Assembly: GCA_027053375.1 (NCBI GenBank)
Contig: JALUJC010000084.1
Coordinates: 1-13,476 of the forward strand
DNA: 13,476 nucleotides
Origin: Caldifarciminota bacterium
GTDB taxonomy: Bacteria; Hydrothermota; Hydrothermia; S141-80
Direction: 5' to 3'
In this document: piece by piece, positions 1 through 7,540 of the stretch
Position numbering within the stretch: position 1 is the first letter of the stretch
Layout of the letters: the number at the start of each line of letters is the position of its first letter
Notes under the pieces: model-generated
The model's input: the letters and a program-made list of their open reading frames with translations, nothing else
What the model was told of the DNA's origin: nothing
The model's database searches: none
Made by a program: the position numbers and the translations under genes

Positions 1-1086
1 GAATCTACCGAAGAGACCCCCGCCCCTCCTTCCACATCTCCCGAAACCACCCGCGCCTCCAGCGCCCTGCCGGACACCGTGCATGTCCGCATCGAGGCAT
101 ACCGCAAGCGGGTCTCTTCCTATGTGCTGAACAACCAGTGGGACAGTGCCCTGATGTACATTGACTCTATCCTTGCGCTGGATTCCACAGATTTGCAGGC
201 GGTTCAGTTGCGCCTGGAAGCCCTCCGCCATCTGAACCCCCCACCCGAGCCGGGGACTTCCTCGGCCACGCATGTCCCTGCACAGGCGAAGAAGCAAGAG
301 GCATGGTATACACCCTGGCTGGACCGCCTTGAGAAGGTTTCCGAAGCGTGGGGGGCATGGCTGGCGCCTTATCCTGCGTGGATGGTGTATGGCGGGGGCG
401 GGATCCTGCTGTTTTTCCTTGTGCTGAGCTGGCTATCCATTCGTCAGACCCGGCGTCGTATGGCCATGGAGGCGCGTCGCCGTGCACGGCGACGCGCACG
501 GGAGGACATCCCGGAAACCATTCCGCCTGCGGATGCTTCGCCTGCACAGCCCCGCAGGCAGAAACGGAGATCTTCTGCGCCTGTGCAAACCCCGCCCGAG
601 CAGGAGGATGCCATGGTGACCCCCCCGGAGGAACCACCGGCACCTTCTCCGGAGCCTGAACCGGAAAGTCTTGTGGATGATTCAGAGCTGGAGGATGTGT
701 GGGCGGTCACCCTGGAAGATGCACTGAGAATGGAAAAGACCCAGGAGCAGGAAAAACCTTCGGAGCAACCCAAACGGGAAGAAGAGAAGGAACCCTCTCC
801 CCTCAAGATGCTCACGGCGCTCCTGTTTGTGGCGATGAGCCGAAAACAGGGGGCCTTTCGTGCCTCAGAAGACCGGGTGATCTACTTTGGACCGGGCTAC
901 ATCGCCCATGCCCGCTGGGGGGATCTGGAAGGGGAAGCCGCGCTCAAAGAAGCCATCCGGGAGGGGGATCCCACTGCCTTTGATTTCCAGGCGGGCGCCA
1001 TTCCTCCTGTTCGGATCACCATGAAGGTGACCGCACGTCACCTCCAGCAATGGATCCGGGAATACAAAGAAAAGCACGGGGGGTAG
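1..1086 (+). CDS. TPR / transmembrane / DUF4388 (PATAN-like) protein, 5' end missing
   Basis: The frame is open from base 1 to the TAG at 1084-1086, so the gene begins before the window; the internal GTG at 79 is not needed as a start. About 361 residues are visible. In order they are: a Thr/Pro/Ser-rich stretch; a TPR-like helical pair at about 85-230 (QWDSALMYIDSILALDSTD); a single strongly hydrophobic membrane segment at about 376-441; a very Arg-rich juxtamembrane stretch at about 445-505, suggesting the C-terminal part is cytoplasmic; a Pro/Glu-rich linker at about 510-800; and a C-terminal domain at about 800-1050. That domain has the DUF4388 pattern of a GAFRAS-type strand, then IYF.PGYIAHARWG, GEAALKEA and FDFQAG. 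DUF4388 proteins are usually linked to signalling or surface and motility functions, but the role here is unknown. It lies 1 bp ahead of the next gene, so the two are probably co-transcribed. The domain call is moderate and the function is not assigned. Confidence 0.75.
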   Translation, partial: ESTEETPAPPSTSPETTRASSALPDTVHVRIEAYRKRVSSYVLNNQWDSALMYIDSILALDSTDLQAVQLRLEALRHLNPPPEPGTSSATHVPAQAKKQEAWYTPWLDRLEKVSEAWGAWLAPYPAWMVYGGGGILLFFLVLSWLSIRQTRRRMAMEARRRARRRAREDIPETIPPADASPAQPRRQKRRSSAPVQTPPEQEDAMVTPPEEPPAPSPEPEPESLVDDSELEDVWAVTLEDALRMEKTQEQEKPSEQPKREEEKEPSPLKMLTALLFVAMSRKQGAFRASEDRVIYFGPGYIAHARWGDLEGEAALKEAIREGDPTAFDFQAGAIPPVRITMKVTARHLQQWIREYKEKHGG

Positions 1087-1087
1087 G

Positions 1088-1855
1088 ATGACCGCGCTCT
1101 GGTTGCTCGTGTGTCTGAGCGTTCAACCACCCTCATCGGGTACGTCCCCGGATTCGGGGCAGCTCCGGGATTTTGCCCGTGGCGTACATGCGGGAGATAC
1201 AGCCCGGGATACACTTTCCGAAGACGAGCGGGCCATCCTGCGTGCAGCTATGGAGAGCGAGGCTTTCTGGGACCTGGTGTTTTCGATAGGGAAGGGTGTG
1301 GCCTATGTGGCAGCCTACAGTCTGGTGGGGGATCCCTTCCGCCATGTCCGTCCCTTCCGGGAACTCACCATAGGTAAGGTGGGAACGGATCCGGGAACGG
1401 TCAGCGGGTACACCCTTACCGCACGCTCCCTGGACCTTTCTCAGGGGCTTGGAGGTGTGGCGCTGGGAGCGGAGTGGATCCATATGGAAGAAGGACGCGA
1501 TCTGCTGGTCCTGGGATGGAGCGGGTTCACCTGGACCCTTGGAGGAAAGCATTTCCCGATCACACTGGGTGTGGGTGGGAGCTACCTGGATGCCAGCTGG
1601 GCACCTGCGCAGTGGGGGGTGGGGGGCTATGTGGAGCTTCAGCCCCTTTTCGGGACATTGATCTGGCCTGTGATCCGGTATGACTACCACACCTTTTCCT
1701 TTACCCTGCAGGAAGGTCCCGGCAACACCTGGGGCCCCACACTGGGGCTGAGGGTCCGGATGGGTGTGCTGGAAGGATTCCTTCTCTGGCGTCGGCTTCA
1801 CAGCATCTCGCACACCCTGTATCTTCAGATGATCGGCGTGGGTGTGGGGGGCTGA
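1088..1855 (+). CDS. Secreted beta-rich, putative outer-membrane barrel protein
   Basis: This 255-residue protein starts at an ATG preceded by a G-run (GGGGGGTAG) and sits 1 bp after the upstream stop. The first ~16 residues (MTALWLLVCLSV) are hydrophobic and could be a short signal peptide, although there is no basic N-terminus. LLVC is a poor lipobox, so a lipoprotein is unlikely. Residues ~20-75 are polar or helical. From ~90 onward the chain is rich in Gly, Trp, Tyr and Phe with alternating polar and hydrophobic residues (for example FTWTLGGKHFPITLGVGGSY and YDYHTFSFTL), as in transmembrane beta strands, and it ends in a hydrophobic strand (LYLQMIGVGVGG). I recognise no named family. Its stop overlaps the recR start (TGATG), so translation is probably coupled. 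An alternative is a soluble periplasmic beta-sheet protein. Confidence 0.6.
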   Translation: MTALWLLVCLSVQPPSSGTSPDSGQLRDFARGVHAGDTARDTLSEDERAILRAAMESEAFWDLVFSIGKGVAYVAAYSLVGDPFRHVRPFRELTIGKVGTDPGTVSGYTLTARSLDLSQGLGGVALGAEWIHMEEGRDLLVLGWSGFTWTLGGKHFPITLGVGGSYLDASWAPAQWGVGGYVELQPLFGTLIWPVIRYDYHTFSFTLQEGPGNTWGPTLGLRVRMGVLEGFLLWRRLHSISHTLYLQMIGVGVGG

Positions 1856-2466
1856 TGGATCCACGCGTTCGGGCACTTCAGCATGTCCTGGAGAAACTTC
1901 CGGGGATTGGAGAACGCACATCCCGGCGGCTTGTCCGGGAATTGCTGTCTCATCGTTCCCTGCTCCGTGAATTGATGGAAGCGCTGGAGGCGGTGGACCG
2001 TCACCTCTCCGTGTGCACCCGATGTGGCGGCTATACAGGCACGCCTCCGTACTGTGAAATCTGCCGTCAGGAAGACCGGCTGTCCGTTCTGGTGGTGGTG
2101 GCGGAACCGGAAGATGTGTGGGCGCTGGACGCGCTGGCACCGGAACGCTATCGCTATCATGTGCTCGGGGGCGTGCTCAATGCGCTGGAGGGGATCGGTC
2201 CGGATTCGCTGAATCTTGCGCCTCTGCGGACGCGCATCCCCGATGAAGGAATACAGGAGGTGGTGCTTGCGCTCGGGGGAACCTTTGAAGAACAAACCAC
2301 CGCCTATTTTTTGCTGGACTGGTTCAGAGAGCATTTCCCCGACCTCCGGATCTCACGAATCGCCGTGGGGTTGCCCATGGGTCGGGAGGTGGGAGAGGCA
2401 GACGAAGAGACCCTGCGTGAAGCGTTGATCCACCGACAGCCCTTTGATCCGGAGGCCTCTTCTTGA
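1855..2466 (+). CDS. recR: Recombination mediator protein RecR
   Basis: At 203 residues this is the usual RecR length. RecR works with RecO (and RecF) to load RecA on gapped single-stranded DNA in the cytoplasm. All family parts are present: an N-terminal helix-hairpin-helix (LEKLPGIGERTSRRLV, residues ~12-27); a four-cysteine zinc finger (CTRC...CEIC, residues ~54-71); a Toprim domain starting VVVAEPEDVWALD, with YHVLGGVLNALEGIGPDSL; and the C-terminal RISRIAVGLPMGREVGEADEETL segment. The ATG overlaps the previous stop by one base (TGATG) and its stop overlaps the next gene's TTG. In many bacteria recR follows dnaX and a YbaB-type gene; here it sits behind two envelope-type genes instead. 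The identification is secure. Confidence 0.97.
   Translation: MDPRVRALQHVLEKLPGIGERTSRRLVRELLSHRSLLRELMEALEAVDRHLSVCTRCGGYTGTPPYCEICRQEDRLSVLVVVAEPEDVWALDALAPERYRYHVLGGVLNALEGIGPDSLNLAPLRTRIPDEGIQEVVLALGGTFEEQTTAYFLLDWFREHFPDLRISRIAVGLPMGREVGEADEETLREALIHRQPFDPEASS
2451..2455 (+). promoter_or_regulatory. Shine-Dalgarno site deciding the TTG start of cca
   Basis: GGAGG lies 7 nt before the TTG at 2463, inside the end of recR. No ATG or GTG in the same frame is as well placed, which supports the TTG start and the 4-bp TTGA overlap with recR. Confidence 0.7.
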
Positions 2467-3650
2467 ACCGTCTCCCCCGTCCCCTTCTCACCCTCCTGTC
2501 GAAGGACCCTGTGCTTGCCTTTTTCCGCAATCGGACGGAACCGGTGTATCTGGTCGGGGGGGCGGTCCGGGATCTGTTGCTGGGCCAGAAGATCCTGAAA
2601 GATCTGGATTGCACCACGGGTGGGGATCCTCTGCAACTGGCCCGGGAACTGGAGGGACATGGCCTGGCCACCGTGATTCGAACCAGTGATCTGCTTACGG
2701 TCAAGCTCCGTACAAAGGACGGTCGGGATCTGGATCTGGCCCGATTTCGCAGGGAAACCTATCCCTTTCCCGGTGCCCTGCCACGGGTGGAACCGGCGGA
2801 TTCTGTGGAGGAGGATCTGCGGCGCCGGGATTTCACCATCAACGCCCTCGCGGTGGGGTTGTCGGGAGAACGTTTTGGGGAACTGGTGGACGTGGTCGGA
2901 GGGCTCAAAGACCTCCAGGAGCACCGGGTGCTGCGCCCCCTGCACCCCGACAGTTTTCGGGATGATCCCACGCGTGCATTGCGGGGCCTTCGGTATGCCC
3001 ACCGGCTGGGGTTCCGTCTGCATACATCCTTCGTGCGCCAGATCCCGGTGGCCCGTGAGGGGCTGCGGGCACTTTCCTTTGCCCGGGTCCGATCGGAACT
3101 GTTGCGGGCCGAGGAGGAACCCCGACCGGGCAGGCTCTTCTGGCGCCTGGCCCGGCAGGGACTGGGCCTGTCCTGGCTCCCGGATCTCCGTTCTCCCAGG
3201 GCGTTCGTGTGCCTGGAGTCCCGCCAGAACCACTGGGCAGCCTATGCCGCGCTGGCGTATCTGCTGGCGGATCCAGCACGCCGGTGGCTGCCGGCGCAAC
3301 ACATCACACGCAAAGAGCGGGCTCTCCTGGAGGCGGCTGTCCAGGTGGAAAAGATCGTCCCGGAACGGGAGCGATTGCTGGAAGTTCCGGAAAACCTGCG
3401 AATGGTGTATGCCTGTGGGGTGGGCCAGCCCTTCTGGGCGGAACTGCTCCAGCGGATCCAATCCCGGCTCCCGGGTCCCCAGATACTGATGGAATGGGGC
3501 GTGCCCCGGCACCGGATTCGGGAAGTCCAGCGCTATCTTCTGTCTAAAGCGTGGGCGGTGGATACGGATATTTTGATTTCTGTTGAGAATGTGGTGCGAC
3601 GCTATCTGGCCGAAGAGGGCGGAGCGTCTTCAGGAGAGAAGAAGCGCTGA
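2463..3650 (+). CDS. cca: CCA tRNA nucleotidyltransferase / poly(A) polymerase family (class II)
   Basis: This 395-residue enzyme probably adds or repairs the 3' CCA end of tRNAs, or part of it. Class II motifs are clear: YLVGGAVRDLLLG (~29-41) with the GG/RD nucleotide site; the metal-binding pair D47 and D49 in KDLDCTT; a third carboxylate near D91 in DLDLARFR; RRRDFTINALA (~120-130) for ribose/base recognition; and DDPTRALRGLRYAHRLGF (~167-184). The fourth-region ER..xEL motif is degraded to ARVRSEL. There is no C-terminal HD phosphohydrolase domain. The TTG start is backed by a GGAGG 7 nt upstream and overlaps the recR stop (TTGA). The last 49 bp overlap the 3' end of the convergent thioesterase gene. 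The motifs do not tell me whether it is a full CCA enzyme, a CC- or A-adding enzyme, or a poly(A) polymerase. CCA addition is the default guess. Confidence 0.88.
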   Translation: MNRLPRPLLTLLSKDPVLAFFRNRTEPVYLVGGAVRDLLLGQKILKDLDCTTGGDPLQLARELEGHGLATVIRTSDLLTVKLRTKDGRDLDLARFRRETYPFPGALPRVEPADSVEEDLRRRDFTINALAVGLSGERFGELVDVVGGLKDLQEHRVLRPLHPDSFRDDPTRALRGLRYAHRLGFRLHTSFVRQIPVAREGLRALSFARVRSELLRAEEEPRPGRLFWRLARQGLGLSWLPDLRSPRAFVCLESRQNHWAAYAALAYLLADPARRWLPAQHITRKERALLEAAVQVEKIVPERERLLEVPENLRMVYACGVGQPFWAELLQRIQSRLPGPQILMEWGVPRHRIREVQRYLLSKAWAVDTDILISVENVVRRYLAEEGGASSGEKKR

Positions 3651-4627
3651 CGACGGCGCGCCAGCCGCATCTGCTTTCGCGCTTCGGCCTGTTCCCAGAT
3701 TTCCTTTTCTTCTTCCGTTTCCGGGACGAACCGTTTCTTGAGAGCCACAGGGTGTCCCTGTTCATCCACATGCACGAAGGTCAGAAAGGAAGTGGCCGTG
3801 TGGAGGAGTTCCCCGGTGGCAGGGTTTTCGCCCAGAATTTTGGCGCCGATCTCCATGGACGATCGACCGAGGTAATTCACAGCCAGTTTGATGTGGAGGG
3901 CGTGCCCCACCCGGATGGGCGCATAAAAATCCATGGCATCCACGGAAGCGGTCACCACCCCGCCCTGGGCGAAACGCATGGCAAGGATGGACGCGGCCTG
4001 ATCCAGCTCGAACAGCAATTTGCCTGCAAACATGATGTTCCCAAACACGGTGTCGTCAGGAAACACGAGGCGCACATAGTCCAGCGTATGCCGGAGCCGG
4101 GTTCTCAAACGAACGTCCCGGAGGCGTTCTTTTCGATCGGCGATCCGGGATGCCCGTTGTTCCCTTCGTTCCAGGGCGGCCTGCATGATGCGATCCTCGT
4201 AGGGATCCAGCGCCACCACTTTTGTGGGGACGGGACGGGGGTGGTGGTCTTCATCCACGGCCACATAGGTGAGATAGGCCACCGTGCACAGCACACCCCG
4301 CTCGTGCTGTCGTTCCGGGTGTCGCACCTCAGCGAACACCGCAACTTCCATGCTGGTTTTGCCCACGGCTTCCACATAGGCACGGAAAAGCAACACATCC
4401 CCGATCTGCACGGGCTCCACGAAGTCCAGGCTTTCCATGGATGCAAGCACCACCGGACCCCGGGCGACACGGCTTGCAGAAAGCATGCCGGTCTCCACGA
4501 TCCAGTACATCATCTGCCCGCCATAGAGATAACCCCGGGGGTTGGCGTTCCGGGGAAACACGAAGCGGATCAGCTCCGTACGCGTGTCCCGGATGGAGAG
4601 GGTTTGCATGGGCGCTGGATCCTGCAT
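3602..4627 (-). CDS. Tandem-hotdog acyl-CoA thioesterase (ACOT7-like)
   Basis: The 341 residues contain two hotdog domains (~15-125 and ~183-290) joined by a charged linker (~145-180). Such enzymes hydrolyse acyl-CoA to free acid and CoA in the cytoplasm. Domain 1 has NANPRGYLYGG with SLDFVEPVQIGD and VGKTSMEV; domain 2 has FAGKLLFELDQAAS with AMDFYAPIRVGH and LGRSSMEI. The Asn of domain 1 (N29) and the Asp of domain 2 (D209) sit where ACOT7 has its Asn24/Asp213 pair, while each partner residue is missing from the other domain. I infer one composite active site. The C-terminal tail is Arg-rich. The start is the ATG at 4627, 1 bp after the hisS stop (an alternative is Met7 at 4609), with AGGGAAG upstream. 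It is the last gene of the operon, and its TAG lies inside convergent cca. Confidence 0.87.
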   Translation of the reverse strand: MQDPAPMQTLSIRDTRTELIRFVFPRNANPRGYLYGGQMMYWIVETGMLSASRVARGPVVLASMESLDFVEPVQIGDVLLFRAYVEAVGKTSMEVAVFAEVRHPERQHERGVLCTVAYLTYVAVDEDHHPRPVPTKVVALDPYEDRIMQAALERREQRASRIADRKERLRDVRLRTRLRHTLDYVRLVFPDDTVFGNIMFAGKLLFELDQAASILAMRFAQGGVVTASVDAMDFYAPIRVGHALHIKLAVNYLGRSSMEIGAKILGENPATGELLHTATSFLTFVHVDEQGHPVALKKRFVPETEEEKEIWEQAEARKQMRLARRRQRFFSPEDAPPSSAR

Positions 4628-4628
4628 C

Positions 4629-5882
4629 TCACGCTTCCCTGGATGAACGCAGGCGGCGTTTCAGCGCTTCCACGGCAGCTTCCAGCGTAAGCACCTGTTC
4701 CTCCCCGCTGTCCATCCATCGGATGCGGACCTGGCCGGCCCTGCGCTCCTCCGTGCCAATCAACACCACCGCCGGTGCCTGGGTCCGGTTGGCGAGGCGC
4801 ATGCGCGCCTTCAGGCTGCGGGGATCGGGATAGAACTGGACGGGATATGTCAGGGTGGTGCGGAGTTTGTGGGCGGTCTGGAGCGCAGTGGGCAGATCCG
4901 CCTCGTCCACCCCGAATACCCAGACAGGAGGACGGGGATCCGGGGGAGGAAGCTGACTGACCAGGAGCAACCGTTCCAGACCAAAGGCAAAACCCAGGGC
5001 TGGCCAGTCTCCGCCTCCGAGATGCCGAACCAGTCGGTCGTAACGTCCGCCCCCGCCCAGTGTGTCCTGTGCACCCAGATGGGGGGTTTTGAATTCAAAC
5101 ACCGTGTGGGTGTAATAATCCAGTCCCCGGACCAGGGCAGGATTCTCCTGGAAAGGAATGCCCGCCCGGTGCAGCCCCTCCTTCACCTGATCATAAAACG
5201 CCCGGCTCTCTGGAGAAAGGTGTTCCACCAGCCTGGGTGCATCCCTGAGCGAAGGACTGTCAATTTTACAATCCAGGACCCGGAGTGGATTGGTTTCCAG
5301 GCGTCGCTGGCAATCCCGGCAGAGCTGGTCCTTTCTGGGGAGAAGGTAGGAACGAAGCACTTCCCGGTAGGCCCGACGTTCCTCGGGCGTGCCGATGGAG
5401 TGAATTTCCAGGTGCCAGTCGGGGATCCGGGCAGCGTTCAGCAGGTCCACCCCCAGCTGGATGAGTTCCACATCCGCAAGAGGGGAAGCAAAACCAATGA
5501 TTTCCGCACCGATCTGCCAGAACTCCCGGAGGCGCCCTTTCTGGGGTTTTTCTGCACGAAAGTTGTTGATCACATACGCCAGTCTCAGGGGGGGTTGCAG
5601 GCGGTGCTCAATGACTGCCCGAACCACGGGGGCGGTCCCTTCCGGGCGAAGGGTGACCGAACGTTTCCCCCGGTCTTCAAAGGTGAACATCTCTTTCTCC
5701 ACGATGTCCGTGTGTTCTCCCACGGATCGCTGAAACAGTTCGGTGCGTTCCAGGGTCGGGGTCAGGATCCAGGAGAATCCATAGCGATCCAGCACCTCCC
5801 GCAAACGCGCGATCATCTGTTCCCGGCGAGCCAGGTCCTCGCCCCACCAGTCTTCAAAACCCTTCAGGTGTGTGAATTTCAT
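4629..5882 (-). CDS. hisS: Histidyl-tRNA synthetase
   Basis: This class II synthetase charges tRNA-His with histidine. I choose the ATG at 5882 (417 residues, MKFTHLKGFEDWW), because it forms an ATGA overlap with the fabH stop; a GTG four codons upstream (5894) is the alternative. Features in order: motif 1 region with YGFSWILTPTLERTELF; TLRPEGTAPVVRAV (~77-89); motif 2 NNFRAEKPQKGRLREFWQIGAE (~106-127); a Cys-containing insertion (CRDCQRRL with NPLRVLDCK, ~188-206) seen in a subset of bacterial enzymes; the HisRS-specific VRGLDYYTHTVFEF (~251-264); motif 3 with GGGGRYD and ALGFAFGLERLL (~276-306); and a C-terminal anticodon-binding domain (~320-405, VWVFGVD... to VVLIGTEE). Length fits the family. 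Its position in a lipid/respiratory operon is probably not functional in the strict sense. Confidence 0.97.
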   Translation of the reverse strand: MKFTHLKGFEDWWGEDLARREQMIARLREVLDRYGFSWILTPTLERTELFQRSVGEHTDIVEKEMFTFEDRGKRSVTLRPEGTAPVVRAVIEHRLQPPLRLAYVINNFRAEKPQKGRLREFWQIGAEIIGFASPLADVELIQLGVDLLNAARIPDWHLEIHSIGTPEERRAYREVLRSYLLPRKDQLCRDCQRRLETNPLRVLDCKIDSPSLRDAPRLVEHLSPESRAFYDQVKEGLHRAGIPFQENPALVRGLDYYTHTVFEFKTPHLGAQDTLGGGGRYDRLVRHLGGGDWPALGFAFGLERLLLVSQLPPPDPRPPVWVFGVDEADLPTALQTAHKLRTTLTYPVQFYPDPRSLKARMRLANRTQAPAVVLIGTEERRAGQVRIRWMDSGEEQVLTLEAAVEALKRRLRSSREA

Positions 5883-6868
5883 GAGACCGTCCACCGAAGC
5901 ACTGTGGCGCCCCAGGTGAACCCTGCACCGAAGGCCACCAGAAGAACCCGGTGACCTTTCTGGAGCAACCCCCGGGAGGACATTTCAGAGAGGGCGATGG
6001 GAATACTGGCTGCCGAGGTGTTGCCGTATCGATCAATGTTGACGTAGACTTTCTCTTTCGGGATACCCAGACGTTCACGGGTGGCTTCAATGATCCGGAT
6101 GTTCGCCTGATGCGGGACCACCCAGTCCAGGTCATCCGCACGAAGACCCGCCTTCTCGAGCGCAATCAGAGCGGATTCCTGCATCCCCAGTACGGCATGC
6201 TTGAACACGTCCCGGCCCTTCATTTTGAGGAACTGGTCTTTGCGCTCCAGTACTTCCGGGGATGCGGGGTTCCGACTTCCGCACCCGGGTTGCACCAGGA
6301 GGTCCGCCAGCGAGCCGTCTCCTCCAAGAAAAGCGGAGAGAAAAGCGTCTTCAGTGTCCGACGATCGTTCCAGAATGACCGCGCCCGCACCATCCCCGAA
6401 CAGCACGCAGGTGTTGCGGTCGGTCCAGTCGGTGACCCTGCTGAGGGTTTCCGCTCCCACGACCAGTGAGTACCGGTAGTCCATGGCCATCATCGTACCC
6501 CGCGCAACCTGCAACGCGTACACGAAGCCGGGACAGGCTGCTTCCATATCAAAACACGCCTGCCCCCGGGTTCCCAGGTTGCGCTGGACCAGGCAGGCGG
6601 TGGACGGGAAGAAGTGGTCCGGTGTGGCTGTGGCGATCACAATGAGGTCCAGTTCATCCGCAGAGAGATTCGCGCGCTCCAGTGCCCTGCGGGCTGCCTC
6701 TGTGGCCAGGTCGGACGTGGCCTGGTCGGGTGCGGCAAGATGCCGTTCCCGGATGCCCGTCCGTGTGCGGATCCACTCATCCGATGTATCCACCATCTGT
6801 TCCAGATCGTGATTGGTCAGAATGCGATCCGGAACATAATGGGCGATGCTACGAATGCGAATCCCCAA
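5879..6868 (-). CDS. fabH: 3-oxoacyl-[acyl-carrier-protein] synthase III (KAS III)
   Basis: FabH condenses an acyl-CoA starter with malonyl-ACP to start type II fatty acid synthesis. I take the TTG at 6868 as start (329 residues, MGIRIRSIAHYVP), because an AAGGAGG sits 5 nt upstream; the GTG at 6874 lies inside that site. With this start the catalytic cysteine (DMEAACPGFVYAL) is residue 112, the His of PHQANIRI is 253 and the Asn of YGNTSAAS is 283. Thus Cys112 matches the E. coli number exactly and the Cys-His-Asn triad is complete. Other family signatures are TSDEWIRTRTGIRERH, LFGDGAGAVIL and the C-terminal VAFGAGFTWGATVLRW. The stop overlaps the hisS start (ATGA), and the gene follows the M50 protease gene by 18 bp. 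No other fab gene is in the window, so fabH is separated from a usual fab cluster. Confidence 0.97.
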   Translation of the reverse strand: MGIRIRSIAHYVPDRILTNHDLEQMVDTSDEWIRTRTGIRERHLAAPDQATSDLATEAARRALERANLSADELDLIVIATATPDHFFPSTACLVQRNLGTRGQACFDMEAACPGFVYALQVARGTMMAMDYRYSLVVGAETLSRVTDWTDRNTCVLFGDGAGAVILERSSDTEDAFLSAFLGGDGSLADLLVQPGCGSRNPASPEVLERKDQFLKMKGRDVFKHAVLGMQESALIALEKAGLRADDLDWVVPHQANIRIIEATRERLGIPKEKVYVNIDRYGNTSAASIPIALSEMSSRGLLQKGHRVLLVAFGAGFTWGATVLRWTVS

Positions 6869-6873
6869 CGCCA

Positions 6874-6880
6874 CCTCCTT
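6874..6880 (-). promoter_or_regulatory. Shine-Dalgarno site deciding the fabH start
   Basis: AAGGAGG on the minus strand reads from 6880 to 6874. It is 5 nt before the TTG at 6868 but overlaps the GTG at 6874-6872. That makes the TTG the better start and removes two residues from the longest possible protein. Confidence 0.8.
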
Positions 6881-6886
6881 GATTCC

Positions 6887-7540
6887 TCAAATCAGTTGTG
6901 ACAGATCTGTCCCCAGCAGGATGCGGGAAAGGATACCGAATGGCACGCGAATCCACAACCCGATCACGTCCAGGCCCAGGGCCGGGAGCAGGAAGATCAG
7001 GATCAGAAGGAGAAGGGGACCCGCCTGAAGGAGCTGGTGTTCCAGACGCGGATCCCGGATCCAGAGTCGCAGCAGGTTCCATCCATCCAGTGGAGGAAGA
7101 GGGAAGAGGTTAAAGACCGCAAGTACGATGGAAATCAGGAAGAACAGTGTGACCAGGGTATCCAGCTGGGCCAGGGGTCCGGGAAGATTTCCCAGCCATC
7201 CTGTTCGGACCAGCGGGGTTACCAGAACGGCAGAGGCCAGGTTGGCCACCGGACCTGCCAGTGCCACCAGTGCCATATCCCGCCGGGGTTTTCGGAAGTT
7301 CCGGGGATCCACCGGCACGGGTCTGGCCCATCCAAAGTGAACCAGGAACAGCAGAACCAGGCCAATCGGATCAATGTGTTTCATGGGATCCAGGGTGAGT
7401 CGGCCCCGCATTTTTGCCGTTGGATCGCCCAGCCGATGTGCCATCCATGCATGCGCAAATTCATGCAGGGAAAGGGCCAGAAGAATGGGTGGAGCCCAGA
7501 GAACCAGCGTGTACAACAGGGCGACAGGATCCGTGGTCAT
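6887..7540 (-). CDS. Site-2-type membrane metalloprotease, M50 family
   Basis: This is a 217-residue integral membrane protein with the zinc-protease motif HEFAH (H26, E27, H30) inside the first hydrophobic region. A second site is NLFPLPPLDG (~144-153), whose Asp152 is the expected third zinc ligand. A GWARPVPVDP segment (~70-79) and an LAGPVANL segment (~94-101) are typical of the small bacterial site-2 protease group. I count about five to six hydrophobic segments. There is no PDZ domain, so it is not the long RseP type. Such proteases cleave membrane-embedded substrates, but the target here is unknown. The ATG at 7540 overlaps the PAP2-gene stop (ATGA), indicating translational coupling, and the stop is 18 bp before the fabH start. 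The family call is firm; the physiological role is unassigned. Confidence 0.9.
   Translation of the reverse strand: MTTDPVALLYTLVLWAPPILLALSLHEFAHAWMAHRLGDPTAKMRGRLTLDPMKHIDPIGLVLLFLVHFGWARPVPVDPRNFRKPRRDMALVALAGPVANLASAVLVTPLVRTGWLGNLPGPLAQLDTLVTLFFLISIVLAVFNLFPLPPLDGWNLLRLWIRDPRLEHQLLQAGPLLLLILIFLLPALGLDVIGLWIRVPFGILSRILLGTDLSQLI

Noticed and set aside
1088..1150. Lipoprotein signal (LLVC) in the barrel-like protein
   Set aside because: Val before the Cys and the very short, uncharged N-terminus do not fit a lipobox.
1133..2140. A 335-codon - strand open frame opposite the barrel-like gene and recR
   Set aside because: It crosses a coupled gene junction on the other strand and shows low-complexity Pro/His composition. 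The + strand frames have better starts and spacing.
2304..3512. A 402-codon - strand open frame opposite recR/cca
   Set aside because: It is antisense to conserved Toprim and nucleotidyltransferase motifs and is Gln/His/Pro-rich without domain features.
3651..3670. GGCGCGCC palindrome after the cca stop as a possible terminator
   Set aside because: It is a short self-complementary site with no loop or T-tract and lies within the thioesterase coding region.
4869..5954. A 361-codon + strand open frame opposite hisS
   Set aside because: It is antisense to conserved HisRS motifs and its composition is unlike the neighbouring proteins.
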